A DNA stretch of 64,000 nt. Source: Oleiagrimonas sp963817755 (GTDB lineage Bacteria > Pseudomonadota > Gammaproteobacteria > Xanthomonadales > Rhodanobacteraceae). Positions 9,184 through 18,367 of this stretch are shown piece by piece. The notes beneath the pieces were generated by a model. That model was given only the letters and a program-made list of their open reading frames with translations. It made no database searches and had not been told where the DNA came from. The stretch lies in assembly GCA_963817755.1 (NCBI GenBank), contig CAWFPB010000002.1:857514-921513 (forward strand), read 5' to 3'. Both the position numbers and the translations under genes were made by a program. Position 1 is the first letter of the stretch; each line of letters opens with the position of its first letter.

Positions 9184-10041
9184 ATGCCCGCAAAACGCAT
9201 CCCCAACCAGTATCACTTCGTGTTCGGGCTCAAGCCCCAGCGCCGGCCGTTCCACCTTGCGCACTACCTGTGCCTATCCTCCTGCCTGGAGGTCAATCGG
9301 CCGGAACGGGTGTTTTTCCACTATGACAACGAGCCCCACGGGCGCCTGTGGGACCTGATCAAGGAGCGGCTCACCCTGGTCAAGGTCGAGCCGAACGACT
9401 TCGTCGCCGGATACGAGTACCAGGACGCCTTCATCGGCAAGTTCCGCTATGCACACCATTCGGACTTCATCCGGCTGGAGGCGCTGCGCACGCACGGCGG
9501 CGTCTACGCGGACATGGACACACTGTTCGTCAATCCCCTGCCTGATCATCTATGGCAGCAGCCCTGCGTCATGGGGCGCGAGGACGACGTCTATTGCCAG
9601 GAAACCGACAGTTTCAGGAAGTCGCTGTGCAACGCGGTCATCCTGTCCGAGCCGAACGGCCGCTTCGTCGACACCTGGCTGAACCGCTCCAGGGAAGCGT
9701 TCAACGGGACCTGGAGCAACCATTCGACGCTGCTGCCCTACGAATTGAGTATCCGGCATCCGGACTGGTTGCATGTTGAGCCGGTACGTTCCTTTTTCCA
9801 TCATGGCCCGTCCCGGGAGGGCATTGAGACCTTGTTCCGCCGCCGTGACGATGACTTCGAGGGCATCTACAGCATGCACCTTTGGAGCCACCTGTGGTGG
9901 TCCTGGCGGCGCAGGGATTTTTCGCGTTTCAGCGCCCTGCAACTGACCGAACGCTATGTTCGCAAGGCCGAGACCACCTTTGCCCTGGCGGCCAGGCCTT
10001 TTCTTCCGCCAAAAAAGAAAACCTTGTTCGGGCCGCGCTGA
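9184..10041 (+). CDS. GT32-like glycosyltransferase with DXD motif
   Basis: A 285-residue protein begins AKRIPNQYHFVFGL, the usual IP-IIH-FW opening of the GT32/OCH1-like family in variant form. It contains HHSDFIRLEALRTHGGVYAD and then MDTLFVNPL, in which DMD (residues 110-112) is the metal-binding DXD. The NHSTLLPYELS and MHLWSHLWW segments near the C-terminus are also typical of bacterial GT32 proteins. There is no signal peptide or membrane segment, so it should act on the cytoplasmic side. Tight spacing to the genes on both sides indicates one transcript. The sugar specificity cannot be read from sequence. Confidence 0.82.
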   Translation: MPAKRIPNQYHFVFGLKPQRRPFHLAHYLCLSSCLEVNRPERVFFHYDNEPHGRLWDLIKERLTLVKVEPNDFVAGYEYQDAFIGKFRYAHHSDFIRLEALRTHGGVYADMDTLFVNPLPDHLWQQPCVMGREDDVYCQETDSFRKSLCNAVILSEPNGRFVDTWLNRSREAFNGTWSNHSTLLPYELSIRHPDWLHVEPVRSFFHHGPSREGIETLFRRRDDDFEGIYSMHLWSHLWWSWRRRDFSRFSALQLTERYVRKAETTFALAARPFLPPKKKTLFGPR

Positions 10042-10101
10042 TGCACTTGCCGCTTGATGTACCCACCTGCTTGCTGGATCGAGCATGTCCGGAGCATCCG
10101 G

Positions 10102-10824
10102 ATGCTGGGTGAACTTGTTGCCCGGCTGCTCGGGCGATTCGGTTATTCGCTGCAACGCCAGCCACAAGGGTGGTTGCCGGGGCGCACCTACTGGGATACC
10201 GCCTATCTGAAACGGCTCGGCTTCCATCCGGCGACACTTGTCGACGTCGGCGTGGCCTATGGGACACCGACCCGGGAATGCCACTCACTGTATGAAGCCT
10301 TTCCGGATGCCCGGTTGGTCCTGATGGAGCCGTTGCGGGAGTTCGACCCCCATGTCGAGACAATTCTGGCACGGCACCCGGGCATCCATGTTCCGGCCGC
10401 TGCAGGTGCCCGGGAAGGACATATCGACATCGATCTGCATCCGGTATGGCTGGAACGCAGTTCTCTTTACCCGCGTCACTCGATCGAGGACACCGGAGGG
10501 ATTCCGGAGCAACGCCAGGTCCCGGTGACAACACTCGATCGCGTGATGGCCGAGCACGGTTTGCAGGGCCCCTTCGGCATCAAGATCGACGCCGAGGGTT
10601 GTGAAATCGATGTGCTTGAAGGGGCCGGGAGGATGCTTGAGGACACTGAGTTCGTGATCGCGGAGGTGGCGGTCACGAATCGATTCCGCGACGGCTATAC
10701 GTTTGCCGAGTTTGTCGCCTACATGGACCGCCGCGGATTCGATCTGTGCGATCTGCTCGACATCGGCCGGGCCGACAATTCCATCGTCACCTTTGTCGAC
10801 GGGGTGTTCAGGAAGCGTGCCTGA
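10102..10824 (+). CDS. FkbM-family methyltransferase
   Basis: A 240-residue SAM-dependent methyltransferase of the FkbM type. LVDVGVAYGTPTRE (near residues 47-60) is motif I; LVLMEPLREF carries the acidic residue after strand 2; VTTLDRVM and GIKIDAEGCEIDVLEGA form the FkbM signature in which the lysine-x-aspartate-x-E-G block is characteristic. FkbM enzymes O-methylate hydroxyls on sugars or other metabolites. ATG 10102 is preferred because a longer frame from TTG 10054 adds a low-quality leader. It is the last gene of the 7948-10824 set, directly followed by a hairpin. It probably O-methylates a sugar of the surface polysaccharide. Confidence 0.83.
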   Translation: MLGELVARLLGRFGYSLQRQPQGWLPGRTYWDTAYLKRLGFHPATLVDVGVAYGTPTRECHSLYEAFPDARLVLMEPLREFDPHVETILARHPGIHVPAAAGAREGHIDIDLHPVWLERSSLYPRHSIEDTGGIPEQRQVPVTTLDRVMAEHGLQGPFGIKIDAEGCEIDVLEGAGRMLEDTEFVIAEVAVTNRFRDGYTFAEFVAYMDRRGFDLCDLLDIGRADNSIVTFVDGVFRKRA

Positions 10825-10832
10825 ATGGAGGT

Positions 10833-10857
10833 CTGCGCACGTGTGCGGTGTGCGCAG
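10833..10857. terminator. Hairpin between convergent genes
   Basis: CTGCGCAC (10833-10840) pairs perfectly with GTGCGCAG (10850-10857) across a nine-base loop. It lies eight bases after the FkbM stop and five bases before the end of the convergent ABC transporter gene. There is no strong T-run, only CTTCTC on the plus side. It probably serves both strands as a weak bidirectional terminator. Confidence 0.5.
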
Positions 10858-10861
10858 CTTC

Positions 10862-12653
10862 TCAGGCGGTGATTTGTCCTGAGCCGAACAGCTGGGTGAA
10901 CAATCCTTCCCTGGCCATCAGATCCTCGAATGAGCCCTGTTCGACGATCCGGCCGGCGTCCAGTACCACGATGTGATCGGCCTTCCTGATGCTGGACAAT
11001 CGATGCGCGATCACCACCAGGGTCCGGTCCCGACCCAGTGCATCGATGGCCGACTGGATGTGCGCCTCCGACAGGGCATCCAGGGAGTTGGTGGCCTCGT
11101 CCAGGATCAGGATGTCGGGATCCCGCAGGATGGCCCGGGCAATGGACAGGCGCTGGCGTTGCCCGCCGGACAGCCGGACACCACGCTCGCCGACCCAGGT
11201 GTCGTAGCCCATGGGGAGTTCCATGATGAAGTCGTGCGCATGGGCGCGCATGGCCGCAGCCCGTATCGCCGCATCGTCGGCATCCAGGCGGCCGTAGCGG
11301 ATGTTCTCGCGTACGCTGTCACTGAAGATATGCACGTCCTGGCTCACCAGCGCGATGCTTTCGCGCCAGGCTTTGAGGTCGAGCGCCCGCAGGTCCGTCC
11401 CGTCCACGCTGATGCATCCTTCGGTCGGGTCCCGGAAGCGACAAAGCAGATGGATCAGGCTGCTCTTGCCGGCACCGGACCTCCCGACCAGGGCCGTCGT
11501 TTTCCCGGCACGGAGCAACATGTCGATATCGCTCAAGGCACGTTTGCCTTCCGTATAGGAGTGGCTGACATGTTCAAACCGGACCCCTTGCGTCATCCGG
11601 GGCGGCGTCTGGCTGCCGGAGCGGATCGTTGACTCTTCGCTGGCTTTCATCAGATCCAGCACTTCGGCCACTTGTCGGTCCAGTGCAGCCAGCGTCGCCA
11701 GGTTGGCATTCGCGCTCTGAATCTGGGGCTGCAGGCGAAGCAAAATGAAAGCCATGGCTGCCAGCACCGCCAGTTCCACATCCGCATTCAACGCCAGGTA
11801 GACCAGCGTCACCAGCACTGCAGCCGCCAGGAATTCGGTCAGTGGATGCGCCAGTGCCAGCAATAGATCCCGATGCAGGTGCAGGCGACGCGCGCGCTCC
11901 GAGCGCTCCTCGAATCGCTGTTTTTCGTAGCTCTCGCGGCCGAAGGCGCGGATGGTGCTGCTGCCGAGCAGGGTTTCCTTTACCCGCTGAAGCAGCGCGT
12001 TGTTTTCGTCCAGGACCCGGCTGCCCAGCTGCGTCACGCGTCGGGTCGATACCCGGACCAGAAGCGACAGCAGCAACAGGGCGACTGCGATGAACAGGAC
12101 CAGTTTCCAGGAGATGACCATGAGCAACACGGAAAACACCAGGACAGTGCTGATGTTCAGCGTCAACCAAAGCAGTGTGGCCACCGACTGGGATGCATCC
12201 CTGGGACCTTCACTGAGCGCTCGCAGCAGTCGCCCCTGTTCTTTCGACTCCAGGTGGTCCTGGGATACGTCCAGAATCTTGCCGTAGATCCTGTTGCGGG
12301 TGTTGAACTGGACCCGGTTCGAGATCCAATAAAGCAATGCCGTGTAGGCAAAGGACGTGATCCCCTTCAGGGTCATGGCTGCAAGAATCAGTCCGAGGAT
12401 TACCAGGTTTTGCGAGTGTCCGTCGAAACGGCCGATCAGGAGGTCGAGCTAATGCAGCAGCCTTCCGTGCGACCCGTTCGTCGGAACCTGCCGTGCAAGA
12501 GGGGAATCATCAGGCCGATGCCGAGCCCTCCACCATGGTCGCGAACAGCCCGAGCAATACAAACAGGGCGCACTGTCTGGCGTAGTCGTGAACCAGCGCC
12601 CAGTTGCGGCGAAACAATGATGGGGTCAACCCGTCGAACCGGAACAAAGACAT
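10862..12653 (-). pseudogene. MsbA-like ABC transporter (fused permease and ATPase), frameshifted near N-terminus
   Basis: A 504-residue open stretch (12376-10862) covers most of a type I ABC exporter half-transporter. Membrane helices are followed by an ATPase with Walker A LVGRSGAGKSSL, Q-loop LVSQDVHIF, signature LSGGQRQRLSIARA, Walker B ILILDEATNSLD and the H-loop IAHRLSS. The missing N-terminus is present upstream: MSLFRFDGLTPSLFRRNWAL starts at 12653 and reads in frame to VEG, where one G appears lost near 12526. LGIGLMIPLLHGRF follows in a second frame, and a third frame after a TAG near 12450 rejoins the main frame. The role would be export of a lipid-linked sugar or lipid A-type substrate. 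Either a pseudogene or a sequence error. Confidence 0.8.
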
Positions 12654-12829
12654 GGGATTGTGGCTGCTTGAGTATGGCGTGGTGGTGCCGGCGAGTGTAA
12701 CCCAGCTCCGGCACCGGCCCGTCCCCGGCGGGATGCGTTGTGCACGGACCGGATCAAGGAAGGCCTTGTCCAGGATGACAGCCTCGGCAACAAGAAGGCC
12801 CGGTCGTATTGCCAGCTACATGCTCCTGC

Positions 12830-13573
12830 CTACCGCTTCCAGGAGCGCAAAATCGTCCTGCGCGTGCCCGCGAGCCTCCAGCGGACCTTCCCGATCACGG
12901 CGCGGATGGACGGTCGCCAGGGTCCCAGCGCCTCCTTTTCCCAGACCCGGCTCGGAAATTCCTCGGCGTGCACGACGACGCCTGGATCGATGCCATAGGA
13001 GACAAGCCGGGTGATGTCGACGCGTGCGGTCAGGTTGTCTGCCGGGAACCTGATGGGGAAAGCGCAGGCCAGGAGCTTCTGGGCGCCCTTCCGGCTCAGC
13101 AGGTAGGCACCGGTGCTACTGGCCCAGTAGTGGTGTTTCGCGGCCCGATAGTTGTCCGAGATCGCCTCGCCAAAGGGCGTTTGCCCTACAGGCGTGGTGA
13201 AGTTGATGAAGTCGTAGCCCGCGGGGAGCTTGTCCCTGTTTTCGATGATCCCCTTCAGCCCGGTCCCGGGCCGGACGTCATCCTCGAGAACCAGGACCTC
13301 GGCATGCCCTTCGGTGACGATTCGCTTCCAAATCCTTGCATGCGAGAGCGCGCATGCAATCTCGCCCTGCCCCAGTTCCCTGCCCATTTCCAAGAGCGCA
13401 GCAGTCGCGGAATAGTGTGTGAGATCCCGCTCCGTGAGCTCGCGCTTGTCGACAGCCGGCACAAAGGCGAAGTCGAGCCCGAGCCGTTGCATCTGCCCGG
13501 ACATGAACCGCCGCCGCTCCTGGTCGCGCCTGAGATTCAATACCCAGATCGGTAGATCCTGTTTGCGGGTCAT
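12830..13573 (-). CDS. GT25-family (LPS biosynthesis) glycosyltransferase
   Basis: A 247-residue protein of the LOS/LPS glycosyltransferase family 25. It opens IWVLNLRRDQERR, the family's V-NL-R--DR motif. GEIACALSHARIW (residues 70-82) and VLVLEDDVRPG (94-104, with the metal-binding EDD) are the two core motifs. SSTGAYLLSRKGAQKLL and FPADN follow in the expected order. There is no membrane segment. It is probably a beta-glycosyltransferase extending an LPS outer core or O-chain. It lies alone, about 180 bases upstream of the broken ABC transporter on the same strand, so co-transcription is possible. The 13574-13872 gap beyond it holds no recognisable gene. Confidence 0.85.
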   Translation of the reverse strand: MTRKQDLPIWVLNLRRDQERRRFMSGQMQRLGLDFAFVPAVDKRELTERDLTHYSATAALLEMGRELGQGEIACALSHARIWKRIVTEGHAEVLVLEDDVRPGTGLKGIIENRDKLPAGYDFINFTTPVGQTPFGEAISDNYRAAKHHYWASSTGAYLLSRKGAQKLLACAFPIRFPADNLTARVDITRLVSYGIDPGVVVHAEEFPSRVWEKEALGPWRPSIRAVIGKVRWRLAGTRRTILRSWKR

Positions 13574-13887
13574 GACAAGCCTCCGGCTGTCGGCAAATCT
13601 CCCTTCACCCCGACTCGTTGGGCCATCGCCGGGGCTTTCCCACAGACTATAGCGACCGGGCCAAGAGGTGTAGGGGCGTATTTTTGCGGCCGGTTTTTTT
13701 CAAACGGGCGATCCGCAACACAACGCCTTGAAGGCGGGGTGTGGAAGCGAATAATCTTCCCGGAGGCCGCAAGAAGGTTTTCGTTGGCTGAGATACAGTT
13801 ATTGCCCGCCGATCCCGGAGAGCCGAATGATCCTGATGTTCTTGGCTGAAAAGAACGCCAGGGAGCGCTGAGATTCTTTGCGTTGCC

Positions 13888-14766
13888 TTGCAAGGGGGGC
13901 TGGGGAACCAGCTCTTTCAATACGCTGCAGCCCGCTCCCTGGCTTGGCGGCACGCAACCGGCTTGAAGCTGGATATTGGCGAACTCATGGGTGCAGCTTC
14001 GGGCGAAGGCCACGGAGCGCAACCGCGTCGCTTCCTGCTGGGCCAGCTCAGGATCGAGGCAGAGCCTCTCGGCCCGATCTTTCAGAGAATACTGAACATG
14101 GCAAGCCGCCATCGTGTCCGGGGGGTGAGCCCGGCAGCACGGTCCAAGGGACGTTGGTGGCCGATCGCCTACCGGGAGCCGTACTTCCATTTCGACCGGC
14201 AGCTCGAGCGGTTGCCGGCCGAAAGACGGTTTGTCCACCTGAAGGGCTATTGGCAGTCCGAGCGTTACTTTTCCGACATCGCACTGCAGATCAGGGAGGA
14301 GACCCTCCCGGGCGATCCGGAGATCCTCGTCCGCTGTGAAGAGGCCATCCGGCGACTACGGAGAGGGCGGCCCCTGGTGTCTGTCCATGTCCGCAGGGGA
14401 GATTATCTCGACTCCAGGGTGCAGCAATTCCATATCCTCCTTTCCCGCCGCTACTACACCCGTGCGATGGAAGCCTTCGGGAAGGCGTGCGATTTCTTGG
14501 TGTTCTCCGATGACCTGCCCTGGTGCCGGGAGCACCTCAAGGCGGAGAACATTCGCTATTCCCCGGGTACGTCGGAAGTTGAAGACCTGACCCTGATGAG
14601 GCTCTGCGATCACCATGTCATTGCCAACAGCACCTTCAGTTGGTGGGGGGCCTGGCTGAATCCGAATCAGGGAAAGACGGTCATGGCGCCGAAACAATGG
14701 TTCGCAAGCGGATATCGACATCTGGACACGTCCGACCTGCTGCCTCCGGACTGGGTCCGGCTGTAG
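13888..14766 (+). CDS. Alpha-1,2-fucosyltransferase (GT11), start codon uncertain
   Basis: The GT11 family signature is clear: QGGLGNQLFQYAAARSLA at the N-terminus, VHLKGYWQSERYF near residue 117, the GDP-fucose-binding HVRRGDY at 167-173, and NSTFSWWGAWL near the C-terminus. The reaction is transfer of L-fucose from GDP-fucose to a galactose 2-OH. No ATG or GTG is placed where the family normally starts, five residues before LQGG; that codon is ATT (13873), preceded by GAG. The only usable initiator is TTG at 13888, which would delete the first beta strand, or a rare ATT start. A start-codon mutation or a small upstream indel is likely. The in-frame stop upstream is TGA 13834-13836. Confidence 0.8.
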   Translation: MQGGLGNQLFQYAAARSLAWRHATGLKLDIGELMGAASGEGHGAQPRRFLLGQLRIEAEPLGPIFQRILNMASRHRVRGVSPAARSKGRWWPIAYREPYFHFDRQLERLPAERRFVHLKGYWQSERYFSDIALQIREETLPGDPEILVRCEEAIRRLRRGRPLVSVHVRRGDYLDSRVQQFHILLSRRYYTRAMEAFGKACDFLVFSDDLPWCREHLKAENIRYSPGTSEVEDLTLMRLCDHHVIANSTFSWWGAWLNPNQGKTVMAPKQWFASGYRHLDTSDLLPPDWVRL

Positions 14767-14844
14767 CCGGATGGCCGCTCGCAGGTCATGGTGGCCGCCG
14801 TGTCCCGTTCCACTGTTGCGGAGTAATGGGAGTGGTCGTTGGAA

Positions 14845-15564
14845 ATGACGATGCGAGATATCCGGAAAGCCGTGGCCCGGCGTATCAGGTGGTGGTGGAT
14901 TCGATTGCCCTGGGCCCGGCCCAGTCCTCTCGAGAAATTCTGGCTAAGCGGCGGGAATGAGCTTCTCTGGCGCGGGCTCCCCATTGAGAGCCGGGATGTC
15001 GTGCTTGATGCCGGGGGATTCGAGGGTGAATGGACTGCCCGGATACTGCACCGCTATGGTTGCCGGGCCATCGTCGTCGAGCCCCAGCCCGAGGCCCTTG
15101 GGCTACTCAGGAAGCGCTTCAACGGAAACGATCGCGTCAGGGTGGTCGAGGGCGCGCTGCACCAGGATGCCGGGCGCGGGAGACTTTCCCTGCAGGGTAA
15201 CGCCTCGAGCCTGTTTCGTGACGGCGATTCCTCGCCGGATGTCATCGAGGTCGACCTCGTCCCCGTTTCGGACGTGCTCCCGCTGGCGGGCGAGCACGGG
15301 ATCGGCTGTCTGAAGCTGAATATCGAGGGAGGGGAGTTCGGTATCCTGGAAGACCTGGTCGAATCGGGGCGCATCCGCGAGATTCGCTGCCTGCTGGTGC
15401 AGTTCCATCCCTGGGTCGAGAGGGCCGAGGAGCGTCGCCTGTCGCTCCATCGGGCGCTTGGCGAGTCCCACACTCGGGTGTTCTGCTTTCCCATGATCTG
15501 GGAGCGCTGGGATCTGAAGCCGCCCGGAGTCGAACCGTCCGGTCCGGTGCGTTCGCCACGTTGA
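14845..15564 (+). CDS. FkbM-family methyltransferase, second copy
   Basis: A protein of about 239 residues with the FkbM layout: VVLDAGGFEGEWT (motif I, near residue 52), IVVEPQPEALGLL with the acidic residue of strand 2, VDLVPVSDVLP, and CLKLNIEGGEFGILEDL, the FkbM lysine-x-asn/asp-x-E-G block. It is only distantly related to the copy at 10102; the aspartate of the usual KIDxEG block is asparagine here. ATG codons at 14845 and 14851 are both possible; a longer TTG start at 14839 is less likely. It starts 78 bases after the fucosyltransferase stop. It probably O-methylates a polysaccharide sugar, possibly capping a chain or modifying fucose; this is inference. Confidence 0.8.
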   Translation: MTMRDIRKAVARRIRWWWIRLPWARPSPLEKFWLSGGNELLWRGLPIESRDVVLDAGGFEGEWTARILHRYGCRAIVVEPQPEALGLLRKRFNGNDRVRVVEGALHQDAGRGRLSLQGNASSLFRDGDSSPDVIEVDLVPVSDVLPLAGEHGIGCLKLNIEGGEFGILEDLVESGRIREIRCLLVQFHPWVERAEERRLSLHRALGESHTRVFCFPMIWERWDLKPPGVEPSGPVRSPR

Positions 15565-15614
15565 TGGGCCAATTCGGCGCGGAGAGGCCGGTTTCTCGAA
15601 CCCGGCGCCACATG

Positions 15615-16535
15615 TCACCGCATCAGTGCCTCATGCAGCGCCTGCCATCCTAGCTTCTTGAGAACGAGCCGGGGCGCGAGAACGCCGAAGGATCGCCATC
15701 GGCTCCAAAGGGTCGTGGAGTCCAGGGGGAGGCGTTGTCCGACACGCCTGGAGTAGCGCGGCAAGCCGCGGATGTAGCGTTCCGCCGCCTGCTGTCCGGC
15801 GGGATCGGTATCGACGTCGTTCAGCGGGTTGATGCGGTTGTAGACATACAGGATGTCGTGGAGGTACTTGGTGGAATGTCCCGCCATTTCCAGCAGGGGA
15901 TACATGATGGCCAGGTCCCAGGCCGTCTTGAAGTAGTTTCCCTGCTCGTCCCGCAGGGATGCATCGTGAATCTGTCGCCACAGGAAGCACTTGAATGTGC
16001 GCAGATGGGAGAAGGCGAAGGGAATGTCGCGAAAACGCAGCTCGTCGATGACCTGCGGGGGGACAGGACGACAGTTGCCCCTGATCAGATTTCGCTCGGT
16101 GCTGTACACCATGTGCTGACCGTAGGTGACCGACACCGGCTCCCGAAGATAGACCTTTGCGAGCCTGGAAAGGACATGGGGCCCGTACAGCCAGTCGTCG
16201 CCATCGACGAGGACGATCACGTCCTCGTCCCGGCAGGCAAGTCGATCGATGCCGGCCACGATGTTGGCCAGCGCCCCGAGGTTGGTCGGGTTGAGCAGGC
16301 AGGACCAGCCATGGCGGCGGCAGAAGCGCTCGATGAACTCCCTTTGCCCGGGCATCGTCGAGGCATCGTCGATCACGCAGACATCGTAGTTCTTGTAGGT
16401 CTGCCGAGCGATCGACTGCAGTGACCACTCCAGCCAGGGCAGCGCGTTGTAGCTTGGCACGATCAGCTTGAAGCGGATCGGGGAACGCCCCTTCGATGGT
16501 CCGGCATCCCTGGTAGACGGGGTCATCGTACGCAT
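15615..16535 (-). CDS. GT2-family glycosyltransferase
   Basis: A 306-residue inverting GT-A enzyme. FKLIVPSYNALPWLEWSLQS (near residue 22) is the nucleotide-binding start; VCVIDDASTMPGQ, NLGALANIV and the metal-binding LVDGDDWLYGP follow in order. The later FCRR, YGQHMVYST and TFKCFLWRQI segments resemble GT2 proteins acting on O-antigen repeats. The start at ATG 16535 is preferred; ATG 16526 is possible, and the frame extends further without a good start. It is convergent with the second FkbM gene. The 225 bases to the next gene on the right are AT-richer and mark the end of the polysaccharide locus. Confidence 0.83.
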   Translation of the reverse strand: MRTMTPSTRDAGPSKGRSPIRFKLIVPSYNALPWLEWSLQSIARQTYKNYDVCVIDDASTMPGQREFIERFCRRHGWSCLLNPTNLGALANIVAGIDRLACRDEDVIVLVDGDDWLYGPHVLSRLAKVYLREPVSVTYGQHMVYSTERNLIRGNCRPVPPQVIDELRFRDIPFAFSHLRTFKCFLWRQIHDASLRDEQGNYFKTAWDLAIMYPLLEMAGHSTKYLHDILYVYNRINPLNDVDTDPAGQQAAERYIRGLPRYSRRVGQRLPLDSTTLWSRWRSFGVLAPRLVLKKLGWQALHEALMR

Positions 16536-16820
16536 GTTAGCCGTCCCCCGGTGACTCCGTCCACATGGACGAATTGCGTATGGAGTCAGGCCCACTTCCA
16601 GGGATCTTTCACGACTTCGGCCATTTCGTTAGTGCCTGGTCATTGGCAATGTTATTTCAACTATGTTCCTAGTTCACTTCGACGCATGATGACTGTCGAG
16701 GTTTGGTCGTGCGTGCATTTGCACCTTTGTGCGCGGTGCGTTCAACTCGTGTCCTGAATTCTTCGGCGTGGGTGAAAGCCTGGCCGGTGGTTTCCATGTT
16801 CAGCCGCAAGGGATGGGGTC

Positions 16821-18212
16821 ATGACCATGCATGAGAATGGTGCAAGGCGCTTTCGGCCACGATCGCTGATCTACCTGAGTGAATATCTGGACAAGCTGAT
16901 CCAGGGGCGGCTGTGGCTGAAGGTGATCATCGGCATGGTGCTGGGTGTGGCTACGGGCGTCGTGCTCGGGCCCAGCGTGGGGCTGGTCAAGCCGGTCATG
17001 GCCTCGGCCATCGGCAACTGGCTGGCGCTGCCGGGGCGGCTGTTCCTGATCCTGATCCAGATGATCGTGATCCCGCTGGTGTTCGCCTCGGTGATCCGCG
17101 GGCTGACTTCGGGCGGCAGCCTGGCGCAGTTGCGCAGCCTGGGCCTGCGGGTGGCGATCTATTTCGTGTTCACCACCACCGTGGCCATCGGCATCGGGCT
17201 GGCGGTGGCCCTGCTGATCCAGCCGGGGCACTACATCGACAGCGCCATGGTGCAGCAGGCGGTCGGCAGCGGACAGGCAGCACTTCCGTCCACGGTGCCC
17301 GGCATGCCGACACTGGGCGACCTGCCGCAGAAACTGGTCACCATCCTGCCGTCCAATCCGCTGACCTCGATGGTCGAGGGGCAGATGCTGCAGGTGGTGC
17401 TGTTCGCCATCATCTTCGGCGTGGCGCTGGTGATGATGCCGCGCGAGAAGGCGCAGCCCATGCTCGACGTGCTCGGCTCGCTGCTGGAAGTGTGCATGAC
17501 CGTGGTGCGCGTGGCCATGCGCCTGGCGCCCTACGCGGTGTTCGGCCTGATGACGCAGCTGACCACCAAGATCGGCCTGGACGCGCTGCTGGGCATGGCG
17601 GTGTACGTGGGCACGGTGCTGCTGGGCCTGGTCCTGCTGCTGTGCTTCTACCTGGTGGTGGTGCTGATTGTCGGGCGCACGCGCCCGATCCGGTTTCTTT
17701 CCGCCGCGCGCGAGGTGATGCTGCTGGCCTTTTCCACCTCCAGTTCCGCGGCGGTGCTGCCGGTGACTATGAAGACGGCGCAGGAAAAACTGCATATCCG
17801 TCCGTCCATCGCCCAGTTCGTGATTCCGCTCGGGGCCACCATCAACATGGACGGCACCGCGCTCTACCAGGGCGTGGCCGCGATCTTCCTGGCCCAGGTG
17901 TTCGGCGTGGACGTCGGTACCGGCGGCATGCTGCTGATCATCGTCACCGCCGTGGGTGCCTCCATCGGCGCTCCGGCGACGCCGGGCGTGGGCATCGTGA
18001 TCCTGGCCATGGTGCTCGAGTCGGTCAACATCCCCGTCGCCGGCATTGCACTGATCCTCGGCGTGGACCGCGTGCTGGACATGAGCCGCACCGCGGTCAA
18101 CGTGTGCGGGGATCTTGCGGCCAGTACGGTGATGGATCGATGGATTTCCCCCGTCGAACCGGAAGCTGCGGACGTCTCGACAACGGGCCATCAGGTTTCA
18201 ACGAAGAGCTAG
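16821..18212 (+). CDS. Dicarboxylate/amino acid:cation symporter (DAACS family)
   Basis: A 463-residue inner-membrane protein with eight membrane helices and two re-entrant hairpins. Family landmarks are the serine-rich STSSSAAVLPVT hairpin (near residue 308), the NMDGTALYQG sodium/substrate motif (near 343), the second hairpin VGASIGAPATPGVGIV (near 380) and GVDRVLDMSRTAVNV near the end. This places it with GltP/DctA/SdcS-type Na+- or H+-coupled uptake of C4-dicarboxylates, glutamate or aspartate. The substrate is not decided by these motifs. It stands alone, convergent or tandem with nothing, and is separated from the autotransporter by 202 bases. Confidence 0.9.
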   Translation: MTMHENGARRFRPRSLIYLSEYLDKLIQGRLWLKVIIGMVLGVATGVVLGPSVGLVKPVMASAIGNWLALPGRLFLILIQMIVIPLVFASVIRGLTSGGSLAQLRSLGLRVAIYFVFTTTVAIGIGLAVALLIQPGHYIDSAMVQQAVGSGQAALPSTVPGMPTLGDLPQKLVTILPSNPLTSMVEGQMLQVVLFAIIFGVALVMMPREKAQPMLDVLGSLLEVCMTVVRVAMRLAPYAVFGLMTQLTTKIGLDALLGMAVYVGTVLLGLVLLLCFYLVVVLIVGRTRPIRFLSAAREVMLLAFSTSSSAAVLPVTMKTAQEKLHIRPSIAQFVIPLGATINMDGTALYQGVAAIFLAQVFGVDVGTGGMLLIIVTAVGASIGAPATPGVGIVILAMVLESVNIPVAGIALILGVDRVLDMSRTAVNVCGDLAASTVMDRWISPVEPEAADVSTTGHQVSTKS

Positions 18213-18367
18213 GTCCCACGCCAGGTAAGGGGCTTTCATGCGATCAGACCAGGGCAATGGCGCGGTGTTTGCCTGGATGTCGTGAAGTCGCTGGTTGGCT
18301 TCGGCCAATTTATGCCGGAAAGCCGTATTCAGCATGAGGATTCCTATGCCTTTTGGTGTATATTCCC

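Noticed and set aside
13573..13872. Small-gene candidates between the GT25 and the fucosyltransferase
   Set aside because: Frames here are open only because they are short; no motif, ribosome site or family match was found.
16800..18191. Minus-strand frame of 463 residues, His/Gln-rich, opposite the symporter
   Set aside because: It is the antisense shadow of a clear DAACS symporter; its extreme His/Arg/Gln content is what the opposite strand of hydrophobic GC-rich codons gives.
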